Assembly: GCA_027382625.1 (NCBI GenBank)
Contig: JAJKFJ010022676.1
Location: forward strand, 1 to 64,000
DNA from: Tetmemena sp. SeJ-2015
Taxonomy: Eukaryota; Ciliophora; Spirotrichea; Sporadotrichida; Oxytrichidae
DNA: 64,000 bases
Direction: 5' to 3'
Shown: positions 26,501-37,100 of the stretch, piece after piece
How positions within the stretch are numbered: position 1 is the stretch's first letter
How the letters are laid out: every line of letters starts with the position of its first letter
Notes under the pieces: model-generated
Told to the model about the DNA's origin: nothing
The model's database searches: none
What the model saw: only the letters and a program-made list of their open reading frames with translations
Program-made: the position numbers and the translations under genes

Positions 26501-27234
26501 GGTTTTTCTGGCTTTTTTTATTCTTAAACTACCTTTCTTTTATAAAAATGCATCTTCTTTCGTTCTTGCAAGCTTTTTGAATTCAAAGTTTGGGGTTTTT
26601 GTAAATATGTATATGTTTAAGTTGTAAAAATGGTAGCTTCAAGAGGAGAGTATTTTTTCAAAAATTATGGAATAAATATTGCCACCTTTTCCTAAACTAT
26701 TGCCTTCTTTTAGATAAACTTGGCTTGAAACCTACAAAGCCTCTCACCTCAGTTATAGTTTGAGAGATAGTGGCTAATCAAATTAATGATGCTTTAAGAA
26801 TCATCATAAGTCTACATTATTTTTAATAGGCCTTTTATCACAGTCACACTAAATAATTAATAAATTCTACTCAGTCTCCCTCATAATTTATTATTCCCCA
26901 AATCATTTGAAATAAAGAGTGAATCCACTTTTCATTAAACGTAAATATTTTATAATGATTTGGCAATAAAATGAAATAATGAGTTTGGAATATTATAATA
27001 ACGTCAAACCAAAGTAGTCCTTCGATTAAAATAGCCCAGACTGCCAGAAAAGGCGTGAGGCTTCGATTCGAGCCGCCTGCCTGGTGCTTTATCGCTTATG
27101 ACCCTCCACAATTTAAATTATATAACTATTAACGTAGATATCATATAAAGCGGAACATATATTCAAATCAGTTCCATTTATATTTTAACGTAGAAGGTTT
27201 TATAATAATATTTTCAAATTATAATAAAGTTTCT
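26501..27234. other. Intergenic region
   Basis: AT-rich, no supported frame. A more GC-rich patch at about 27035-27105 contains GGCTTCGATTCGAGCC, reminiscent of a T-loop, but no tRNA cloverleaf could be folded around it. Confidence 0.5.
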
Positions 27235-30200
27235 ATGGACGGAGCACTTCAAACCAACCCTTAAACCGAGTCAAATTTAGCAAATTAATTTGCACCTCCA
27301 AAAAATCTGTTTTCTGAGTCCTCGCCTTCTAAAGACGCAGCTGAGAAGGTAGGCAGCCTTTTTAAGTTTGGTTTTTTATTTTATGTTTAGACTGAGGGGA
27401 GGGTGCTGCGACAATCAACTATTCAGCAGACCGCCAACTAAGCAAATGGAGCCAAAATTTCGCAAAACAATCAATCACAGCAACTCTACAACATGAATAC
27501 AAATGAAATATGTATATGAATGTATTGATTTGTATTCTATTTGAATAAAGGAGCAAAAAAGAGGAATAAAAAGCGCAAGAATAAACTTGCAAGGCAACTG
27601 CAGCTGCAGAAATCTCAGAGGCCGCAGGCGTCGCTGGTTGAGTCTACTCTCTCGAAGGGAGGTATTACCTACCCCAAAGTAGGCGCTAGTAAATCTTCTT
27701 AGAGTAAGTCTCAATTCGAATCTAGCTCTAACAAAGCATAGATATATAGGGATAAGATACTTAAAGATACTTTGAGTTAAATTCAAATTAAAAGTCTAAT
27801 ATTAAATCCATCTTTATATCTTTATAGAATGAAAGTATATTCTTTCATCACAGAATTATATTTAAAGCTATAGAACCATAAGTATGAGTTTCATCTTTCC
27901 AAAAATAATTTATAGTAGATTTTAAATGGTTTTATTTGTATATAATTGTTTTTAAGCAGAGCTCACCAAACCAAATATTTTTTCATTATTGACCAGTCTT
28001 CAACCAAATTTATAAAATTCTTAAGAATTTAAAAACTGTATAAATTTAGGAAGATTAGAACTGAAGAGAAGGAACTTGGTATCTTTTGGAGGTGGCTTGA
28101 ATGGGTTAGGAGCGAGCAGTTTGAAATCTCTGCAGCCCCCTGGCAGAGTGGGAAGACCCACCAGTCTCGAAACACTTGCGAGGCAAAAACAAATTCAAGG
28201 ACTGGGTCTTGACTCTTTCTCACGTTCAAATAAACTTGCCTCCTTCTCAGACCCCTCCCAAAAGAAAACTCTTTCAAGTCAAAATAAAAAATATGACTAC
28301 AACTTCTACAACTTATTACAATTACTTTTAAGTCTTCTAGGGAACTCAGGTGGTATAAATGGAGGCAAAGGCTAAGGATTAGGGGGTATGGGCTCGTTAC
28401 AAAAAGAGGGCGGAAATTTGCTGAGTGGGGGCCCTAGTTAATAATAAATATTTGGAAGCCATGTTTTATAATAATAGCAAGACAAGAATGAGGAGTAAGT
28501 GATCAAGAAGGTGGATCCCTAATTTATTAAATAATTTAAAATTTCCAACCACCACCACTTATAATGGAGAATTTAATTCTCCTTCCATTACAACTTTTTA
28601 TAATTTCCTGCTTTTAAAATTATTATAACTCCTTTTACTCTATCACTGAGATTAAACTATTACTCCTTCATTCTATTACAAATTATGTTATAATTTAGAT
28701 TATGATGATTGCTAAAACTTGTATTTTGTAGTGGTGGCTTCTAAAGACCCAGGTAGTGGGACAAGTTCGATCGGGAGAAGCAGCTGCTGATGATTCTGGA
28801 TGAGATACTGAGTCAGATTTTGCCTTTTACAGGCCAGGAGCAGAAGCAAGTGGACTTTATAAAAATAAGTGAGTATCTGAGCAGCAATGGGTGCGGGCAG
28901 TTCAATGTCTCCCCCAAATTGTGTCTCCGCATGTGGGAAAATCTCAAGAAGAAACTCAAAGACCTATACAAGCGAGAGAATGAATTCCAAGCGCTTTGCA
29001 TAGAAATAATAATTGGAATAGTAGAGAGAGAGATATTCTATTTGGAGTTTTTAATTTGCAGGAATGAGGTCAATGTGGATTTCTGGACAGAGACTATGCT
29101 AAAGAAAAATTGTAGGATTTGAAGTAGAAATGTAAAGTTGCAACAAATATACGACAAACAAAGCTTCCCCAAACCTCAAGGAGCGTAGTGTTTAGGGTCT
29201 TATCTGAAGTAGTTTTCAACATTTTAGTGCTCCTCATGGTGTTCTCTCCTTCAATTGTGCTTATGTTCCTCATATCATTGGTCAAAGTGTTTGAGATAGT
29301 AAAGCTGCTCACTTCTACAAGGACGAGCACGTTGCCATGAGTCTTTTCATCTGCTTCTTTCTCTGTGAGGTGGTCAAATAACTGAGAATTTCGCTGTTTC
29401 CACTTCAAATGCTGTGGTACCTGTGAATGTGCCTCCTGCTTGACTTCCATTCTTAATTGCTAAAATGATAATTAAAATGAGAAACTTAATTACTCTTATT
29501 TATTTAGCCTTTAAATTAATTAAGAATTCTTAAAAGTGAACCACTTTTAATGCAAACTTTCTTAATGTAGTTCATATTAGATTTCTCTATTAGAGATTAA
29601 CTTTATTTGAGTTCTTAAATCATCTTATTAGATTCTTAAATGCAGTTTGCCAATTCTTAATTAATTTAAAGGCTAAATAAATAAGAGTAATTAAGTTTCT
29701 CATTTTAATTATCATTTTAGCAATTAAGAATGGAAGTCAAGCAGGAAGCACATTCACAGGTGCCACAACATTTGAAGTGGAAACAGCGAAATTCTCAGTT
29801 ATTTGACCACCTCACAGAGAAAGAAGCAGATGAAAAGACTCATGGCAACGTGCTCGTCCTTGTAGAAGTGAGCAGCTTTACTATCTCAAACACTTTGACC
29901 AATGATATGAGGAACATAAGCACAATTGAAGGAGAGAACACCATGAGGAGCACTAAAATGTTGAAAACTACTTCAGATAAGACCCTAAACACTACGCTCC
30001 TTGAGGTTTGGGGAAGCTTTGTTTGTCGTATATTTGTTGCAACTTTACATTTCTACTTCAAATCCTACAATTTTTCTTTAACTTTCCAAAAGAGGGTCAA
30101 GATTTATCAGCAAAGGCTCGACAAATATGAAGCGAATTTACCTAAGCCAGTGGTTTAGTAAGACTCAGCAGCTGAAGAAATGTAAATCGAGACATCTACA

Positions 30201-32786
30201 GAGTAGAATAGAAACTAAGACTTGTTAAATAGCGAAGTCTTGACTACCATGAATTAATAAGAAGAGAGGTGCAAGGTAATGATGGCTGACTACTTCAGGT
30301 TGTTTGATCAGCCTGAAAAGTATAATCAAATCGTAGAAGGACTCTCGGATTAGTTGGAAGCACATTACATCAATCAAAAGCCTATCTCGGATTGTGAAGA
30401 CGAAAAGTAGCTTGACTCTATTTTGGAAGAATTACTCCTTGATCTTTCAAACTTGCAAACTTAGAGAGAAGCTGAAGTTTAAAAGCACTCCTTGCCTCTT
30501 TAGTCTAACAAGCAAAGCAAGGATTATGCAAATATATCTGCTGATACTTGGTCAAACCAAGAAATAGCTAACCTTATTAGGGGAGTTTTCAGATTTGGAG
30601 AGAACGAATGGACTGATTTACTAGAAGAATTATAACTCCTTATTTTAATACTTATTAAGCTGAAGATATTGATGTTCATCCATAGAGAACTCCCAACTAG
30701 ATCGCTCTCAAATGGAGATAAATAAAGGCAGTAATGAGAAAAGACATCAAGAAGGTTTTGCAAGAATCAAAGTTTGAGAAGATAATAACCAAGCATGAAT
30801 GGATGATTGCTGCCTTGCACTAATTGGAGGGTGATGAGCAACCTAGAGGCAAAGAAGAGACACCTTCTCAACTATATGATATTTAATACACTGCCAATTA
30901 AATGGCATCTACTTATTATGAGATGCTGTTTATCGATCCTTCCTAATTAACACCTTATCAATAGCAGCAGCTAGAACAATAAAAGGCCTAATAAAAGGGA
31001 TAAGAGAGTCAACTGGCTCAAAAGAAGAACAAACAAGAGGCCACCACTACTACTATTTCTAACCCACCTCCTTAGATCGAAATCACTCCTCCTCCACCAG
31101 CTGCTACTGTCTCAACAATATCGCATTTGACAATCGCAGAGCTAAAGGAGAAGATTCATTTGCTGGGCTAATAAAATTCTCAGAATAAGGAGAACCTAGG
31201 GGAGGATCAGGCTAAGCAAGGCCTTGAGGCAGGTGTTTAAAGATAGAACTCGACTGGGTTGAGTCTTCCCGAAGGGTAAAGCTTGGATAAGCTTGTTCAG
31301 GCTTACTATCAAAAGCAGAAAGACCCATTGAAACTGGTCATACCAACTGCATAGGCATTTAACCTGGGCAATAAAACTTTCTCTAGTCTTCCAGCACCTG
31401 TTGATAAACAAAGAATGATTTAATATATCTAAACAATTAGATAATTAGCATTTTACGTCGAATCTATCCACTAACCTCAATTTCAGATTATAGCTTCCTC
31501 CTATAGAAATTAAGAAGGACTTAAAATATTAATGATGGGAAAGTTAACTTATGAACCCATTTAAAAGGTGTAATTAGTAAGTTGTGTTATTACTAATTCT
31601 AAGGTCGATGTATTGCTCTCTCTAATTAAAATATTTTGGTCAAATTTTTAGGGTGCCATTATTTCTTATTTAATTACCTTTCACCTTACTCTCAAAATTG
31701 GTCGAAGGAATTTACAAATGCATTTTTGGCATTACAAATAATATCGTATGATAAGGCCTATATTTAAGGGTGGCTTCTTAAGTAACCCATTTATTTATTA
31801 ATTCCTGAAATTTACTCCTTAATTTTGCTTGTACACTTTAAGAAAGACTTGACCCCTACAAACTTGACCTCAGCTCCCTTGGCATCTTTCCTTTCCTTCC
31901 CTAATTTGAATACTGCCTAAGTAAATGATAGCAACTCTGTCAACGGTTCTACACCCGCTCATTATACTCTTTATTTTAATAGTACTAATCTGTGTCTGCT
32001 CCTCTTGCTAATGACGATTCAATAAATTTCAAAAAGCTCCTTTTACAAAGGCAGCAGTAACGGTAGTAGCTAACAGCATCCTCAGCTAGTTAAGTCCCCC
32101 AATCAGCAACTGCCTCACACCCAATCTCACCCATGATCAGTTTGCCAAACAACGAAAGCCTAGTCAACAACGTGAATCCAGAGCCGCCTGTGATTAAGCC
32201 GAACACACTGAAGTATGTGGCACCGACTCACGTATAGAAAGAGCAAGCGTCATAGCTTCAAAGCGGGCCGACTGGCATCGGACCATCTGGGCATGGAAGC
32301 CCAAAGCTTGAGAGAATCGGCTCTGTCGGCTCAGTCTTTAGTAAACCAGGATAAGGCTCACTCAACCCAACCAAGTCAGCTTTTCGAATGCTCAAGCGCC
32401 CACAATTATAAATAACTACTTCATAAATAAACATCCAGCTCTCAAACTTTATTAAGAGAGTTTGCTTTTGTCTCTCTTTATGTTAAATATACTTTTGTAT
32501 TACAAACTACCCGAACTTTTATCAGCCGCCAAACCCGTTACTGAATACTTTCAAGCTGCCGACTTAAAGCTCATCGAGTGGTAATCTTTAAAGGGACCTC
32601 CTAAGTACATCCTAAACTGGGAAGACTTAAACCACCTCTACCTTTGCAAGCCTCATGCAAACCTCACAGACTCAGTCTGGTTAAACACAGCAGCAGACTA
32701 ATTTAAGCAACGTCACTTCAACTCCTTCAGAAGCTAATTAAAGCTCAGCCACTTCAACAACTCAACCAAAACAACAACAAAAATGA
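27235..32786 (+). CDS. SANT/Myb-type DNA-binding protein
   Basis: Start ATG 27235-27237; intron about 27343-27385 (GTAGGC to TTTAG). A Ser/Gly/Gln-rich region (28080-28520) leads to a first tri-helical block at 28755-28990 (WDKFDREKQLLMILDEI to RMWENLKKKLKDLY), with the spacing of a SANT-like domain. An IES of 988 bp (29096-30083, pointer ACT) follows; its removal joins ThrGluThr to FQKRVKIYQQRLDKYEANL in phase. A second SANT-like block follows at 30535-30760 (WSNQEIANLIRGVFRFGENEW, then ALKWRQIK across another break). The C-terminal 700 or so residues are Gln/Ser/Pro-rich, with TAA/TAG used heavily, ending at TGA 32784-32786. Probably nuclear, chromatin or promoter binding; target unknown. 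Confidence 0.7.
29096..30083. mobile_element. 988-bp IES with 429-bp inverted repeats
   Basis: The SANT gene is interrupted between ACT at 29093-29095 and ACT at 30081-30083. Almost the whole insert is an inverted repeat: arms 29100-29528 and 29652-30080 (429 bp each), apparently identical, around a 123-bp AT-rich centre. The arm ends read TAAAGAAAAATTG. The centre itself has a small hairpin (TTAAAAGTG / CACTTTTAA). Each arm carries an open frame of about 117 codons (ATG at 29450 on minus, 29730 on plus) that uses no TAA/TAG. This looks like a foldback or MITE-type germline element now removed as an IES. No transposase was recognised. Confidence 0.8.
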
Positions 32787-32821
32787 AAAGAGGAAGATAG
32801 ACACTGAACTTATAGACTAAA

Positions 32822-32851
32822 AGAGCCAGCTCAGAGTATAAAGCTGGCTCT
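32822..32851 (+). other. Perfect 10-bp stem-loop after SANT gene
   Basis: AGAGCCAGCT (32822-32831) and AGCTGGCTCT (32842-32851) form a perfect stem with a 10-nt loop, 36 bp after the stop codon. Could be a 3'UTR structure. Confidence 0.6.
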
Positions 32852-33125
32852 ACCTGTACGTTGTCATTGCCTCATAATGTTCTTATTGTTCTCTCTACTT
32901 GCTAACTCAATTACTTTCTATAAATTGATTTAAGACAAGCTTTCTGTCTAACGGTTAATGTTTAAACTCAACATTAAAGATTCTCAGTAGAAAAAGAAGA
33001 CGAGGAAATAACCTTAATTTAAGAATAAGATTCGACCTTTATTTCTCAATGTGTGTTTGCAGTTATTGAATTTGCTGGGGAGTAAAGAATTATAATAAAG
33101 TCTTAAAAGCGAAAGAAGAAAAGAA
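32852..33125. other. Intergenic spacer
   Basis: AT-rich, between two plus-strand genes; presumed 3' region of the SANT gene and promoter of the B-box gene. No distinct motif. Confidence 0.45.
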
Positions 33126-33942
33126 ATGGAACTAGACGTGGGAGTTTGCCTAGATCACAATAGAAGTCTTGAGGCCTACTGCATTGGATGCAATGTGTAA
33201 GTACTTTCAAGACCCCTTTTAAAGTTTGAATAGGATGGTGTGCCCCTCATGTGTCATGTTTGGCTCACACAAAGGTCATGAAGTCACAGAGCCAGAGCAA
33301 GCAGTAAGAAACCTGAGAGATAGATTCGACTCCAACATCAAGTCAGGTAAATGAAGTAACAAGACATCGCACTTACTTCATTCACTATTCATTTCATATC
33401 CTCTATTTTTAATTGAACCTAACTGAAAAATTTTAGGGAAGTTGAAGGTTGAATTCACTGAGACCTTATCTCGTGGACATTCGACAGGCCTTAGTGCAGT
33501 GCGACCTAGCAGAGGAACAAAATTTTGAAAGATGTGGATAAAGTAATGGGAGAACTGTTACAAGCACTCAAGGATCGCAAGAACGAGGTTATCGTATCTG
33601 TGGACGAGTATTTCAAGGGAGAAAGAGAAAAGATAGTGCTTGAGGAAGGTAAATGGAGAGGAGCGACAGAGGATATGTGAGGAGCTGTTGCGACTTCAGC
33701 TCCAAGAAAGACTCAGACTAGGAGATTCTCAGTCGCTCCAAATACATAACGGAAGGCTTAGGATCAACTTGAATGAGAAGCAGAAGTTCAATGAACTCAA
33801 GCTGATAGCAAGCCTTGATGCAATGATTCATCACTAGGATGATGCAGGGAAGGATGTGGACATCTCAAGCAGTGAATTGGTGCAGCTATTCAAGAGGTAT
33901 CTCTAGATTAATGACTATAAGCGCATTCAGTACAAGTGCTGA
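33126..33942 (+). CDS. B-box zinc finger protein
   Basis: Start ATG 33126-33128. The first domain is a B-box: C-x2-H near the N-terminus, then YCIGCN, and across a 37-bp IES (33195-33231, pointer AAT) RMVCPSC and HKGHEV. This restores the usual C-x2-C-x4-C-x2-C spacing and the HxxH end. An intron follows (GTAAAT to TTTTAG, about 33349-33435). The rest is a coiled coil, as usual after B-boxes, with a 16-bp micro-IES at 33647-33662 (pointer GAGGA). One more frame switch near 33500-33530 is unresolved. Stop TGA 33940-33942. B-box coiled-coil proteins act in ubiquitylation or as scaffolds; no RING is seen here, so function is open. Confidence 0.75.
33195..33231 (+). other. IES in B-box, pointer AAT
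   Basis: AAT at 33192-33194 and 33229-33231. Removing 37 bp restores the C-x4-C spacing of the B-box. Confidence 0.75.
33647..33662 (+). other. Micro-IES, 16 bp, pointer GAGGA
   Basis: GAGGA at 33642-33646 and 33658-33662. Removing 16 bp keeps the coiled coil in frame (VLEE joined to RQRICEELL). Confidence 0.65.
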
Positions 33943-34199
33943 ATAGTCAGTCTTAGATGTTCGTTATGTGCGTGTGAATATCGATTTTAGGATTAAATGT
34001 TTTATTTAAGAATGAATACTGCTCTCATACTTTGAATTAAATAAATAATCTTAAGGAACATTGAATAAAATTTCTGTTCATTTACTCCTGACAATCTTTC
34101 CTGGTCATTATGTAATAAGCAAGTAAGTGGGTGGGTATGTTATTAAATATCTTCGATTAATTTAGCTTACTAATTACCAATCTACCGTCCATCAAGCCA

Positions 34200-37100
34200 A
34201 TGAACGCCCAAGAACTTTCCTATCTCGCCCAGACTCTCGGAGAGATCCTCCAAACTGACAACATCGTCAGAAAGGCAGCAGAAGAAAAACTCAACGCTAT
34301 CAAGCTCGGAGAACCCGATAAATACGCCTGCTACCTCGTAGCCATCTCACAGTTTAATTTCGTAATAGGGATTTCGATTTTACACAGTCAGGTAAATATG
34401 ATAACATCTAATAAGCATGGCGCCTATTTGCAGCATACTTAACAGTATCGTTTTGAATACAAATCACACTCCAATCCTGATCCACTAAAGCACCTTCACT
34501 TCTCCTTTCGCCCACTCTTCTAGTCAAGCATTCATGGATTGGTGAACAAGTGAGATACTGCATTTGGTGAATTGGATTAAGGAGTGTTGATGTATAGTGT
34601 TCAAAGTACTGTGAAAGGCGGCCCATTTTCTATCCTCATTTATCACAAAGCTTCCCCATGTCTTACCCTATTATTAATAGCTGAATGCAATCTCGAAGTC
34701 AAGAGTCTCGCCTCAGTCATCCTCAGAAGAAACATCTCCTACACCGCAGCTGACTCTCAAGACCTGGCCAACCAGTCTAACAATGCCAACCTCTGGACCC
34801 GTCTCTCACCCGACGCCAAGACCTTCGTGAAGACCCATTTGCTCGAGGCTCTCGCCAACTGCACTGAGAAGATCATCATGCACAAGATTTGCAACTTGGT
34901 TGTCGAGGTGGCTGGCACCATCTACGACCAGGAGAACGAGACAATCTGGCAAGACTTGCTCGACCTCGTTTTCAAGTTCGTCACCTCCTCCACCGACCTC
35001 CAAGTCGACGCCGGCCTTCAAATTTTCAACGGACTGTTCTCCTACCTCCTCACCCACTTGGTGAAGTTCAAGGAAGACTTGATGAAAATCTTTGCCCACA
35101 CCCTCCAGCACAAGTCCCTCGACATCAACCTTGCAGCCCTCCAGGCAGTCTCCAACTTCCTTCAGCTAGCTGAGAACAAGGACACCAGAGGATTCGTAGA
35201 CATCCTCCCCCTCATGGCTCAGGTAGCCATCAAGGCCTTCAACGAGGATGAGGAGACCATCCTTGAAGATGCCATGGTCGAGTTCAACGAGATCGCAGAG
35301 GTCGAGCCCAAGTTCTTCCGCAAGGGCTTCAAGGATCTCTTCAACCTCTTCCAGCCAATTAAACTCACCATTCTCGTATTACAGTTTCATGATAAAAGAG
35401 GTTGATTGTTGCCAAGAGCGACTACACCAACACTACCATCCGCCACCAGCCCATTGAGTTCGCAGTGACTGTTGTCGAGAGACTTCCAAACCTCGTGAAG
35501 AAGGACGTCGACACTCTCAAAGTCCTATTGGACTTGGTGTTCAAGCTCATGATCGACATCGACGATTCAGTTGATGACTCATGGCTCAAGCCCAAGGAAG
35601 GCTTCAGAATTGAGGAAGAAGAGGAGGAGGAAGACTCCGTCCACTTCGGTAAGGTCCAAGTCGACAGACTCGTCTCCTGCATTTTACTTCCATAACTTAA
35701 TACGAATGACTTATAATACTTTAGGCTATTGATTGGTGAGGAGATCATGCTCCCTCTCTTATCTCAACTAGTTACTACCACTCTTTCCAACACCACTGAT
35801 TGGAGATTCAAGAACGCTGGCCTCATGGCTCTTTCCCAAGTCGGAGAGTACATCGACGACATCTCCAAGATCGCCCCCATGATCCCAGTTGTTGTTGACC
35901 ACCTCAAGCACCCCAACCCCAAGATCAGATACGCTGCCCTCCACTGCATCGGTCAAATCGCCGATGACATGACTGAGGATTTCCAAGACAACTTCCACGA
36001 GTCTCTACTTCCCGCTCTCATCCAGATGCTTGATGACCCCGTTCCAAGAGTGCAAGCTCACGCCTGCGCTGCCCTCACCAACTTCTTCGAGGGAGCCAGT
36101 GAGGAGATCTCCTCTCAGTGCTTTCATATCACATCTATACTATGAAATTAATGCATCGCAGCTTGCATTCCCAAGCTATCTCACTTGATCCAAACTGGAA
36201 TCTCCATCATCAAGGAAAACGCAGTGACCGCCCTCGCATCACTTGCTGAGTCCGCCAAAGAGAGCTTCAACCCCTTCTTCGAGGAGGCCATCAAGTTCCT
36301 CTGCAACTTCCTCGCTTCTTTCAACGAGCCCCACTACAAGCAGTTCAGAGGTCAGGTCATTGAGGGAGTCACCATCATGGCTGCTTCAGTCGGCCTTGAT
36401 CTCTTCAGACCCCACGCTGCTTTGGTCATCGAAGCCATGCTTACTGTCCAGAACAAGCAACTCGACTCCAAGGACCCCCAAAGAGAACCTACCTCCTCTC
36501 AGCCTGGCAAAGAATCTGCCTCCTCATGAAGAAGGAGTTCACCTATAAGATAAATGCGGCTATCTTACTTTATGAAATTCACCCCCTTCCTTCCTCAAGT
36601 TATCCCATCTCTTTTCGCCATGGCCACTCTCAACCCTGAGATGAGCATCCAGGGAAATGAGAAGGCTGGTGACTTTAAAATGAGTGTTTATTCTTCTCGA
36701 TCTATTGACTTGATTGAATTGCTTTCCGAGGTTAAGCCTACTGAGGTCACCGAGGGAGACAAGACCAACAAGTTCAGCATCAACACTGACGAGATCGAAG
36801 AGAAGGACGTCGCCATCCAAATGCTAGCTGTCTTCATCGATGAGCTCGGCGGTGGCTTTGCCGACTACGTTGAGCCCACCAGCAAAGTCCTCCTCTCACT
36901 CATCAACTATGAAGCCAACGATGGTATTAGAAACTCAGTTGCCGGTGCACTCCCAGGCCTCATCAGATGCGTCAAGGAGAGCAACGCTAACTCAAATACA
37001 CACTAGTTCATAAGTAGTATATCACTTATTTCTTCTTAACCAAGAGCTGCTCGTGACCATGGGCAAGACCTACCTTGATGCTCTATGGAAGGCTATCCAA

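Noticed and set aside
27035..27110. tRNA-like sequence with GGCTTCGATTCGAGCC
   Set aside because: No matching acceptor, D or anticodon arms could be paired on either strand.
13800..33662. Euplotes-type +1 ribosomal frameshifting
   Set aside because: Euplotes uses TAA/TAG as stops and TGA as Cys. Here TGA is stop, and breaks are explained by repeat-bounded deletions, except the 2-base case in importin-5.
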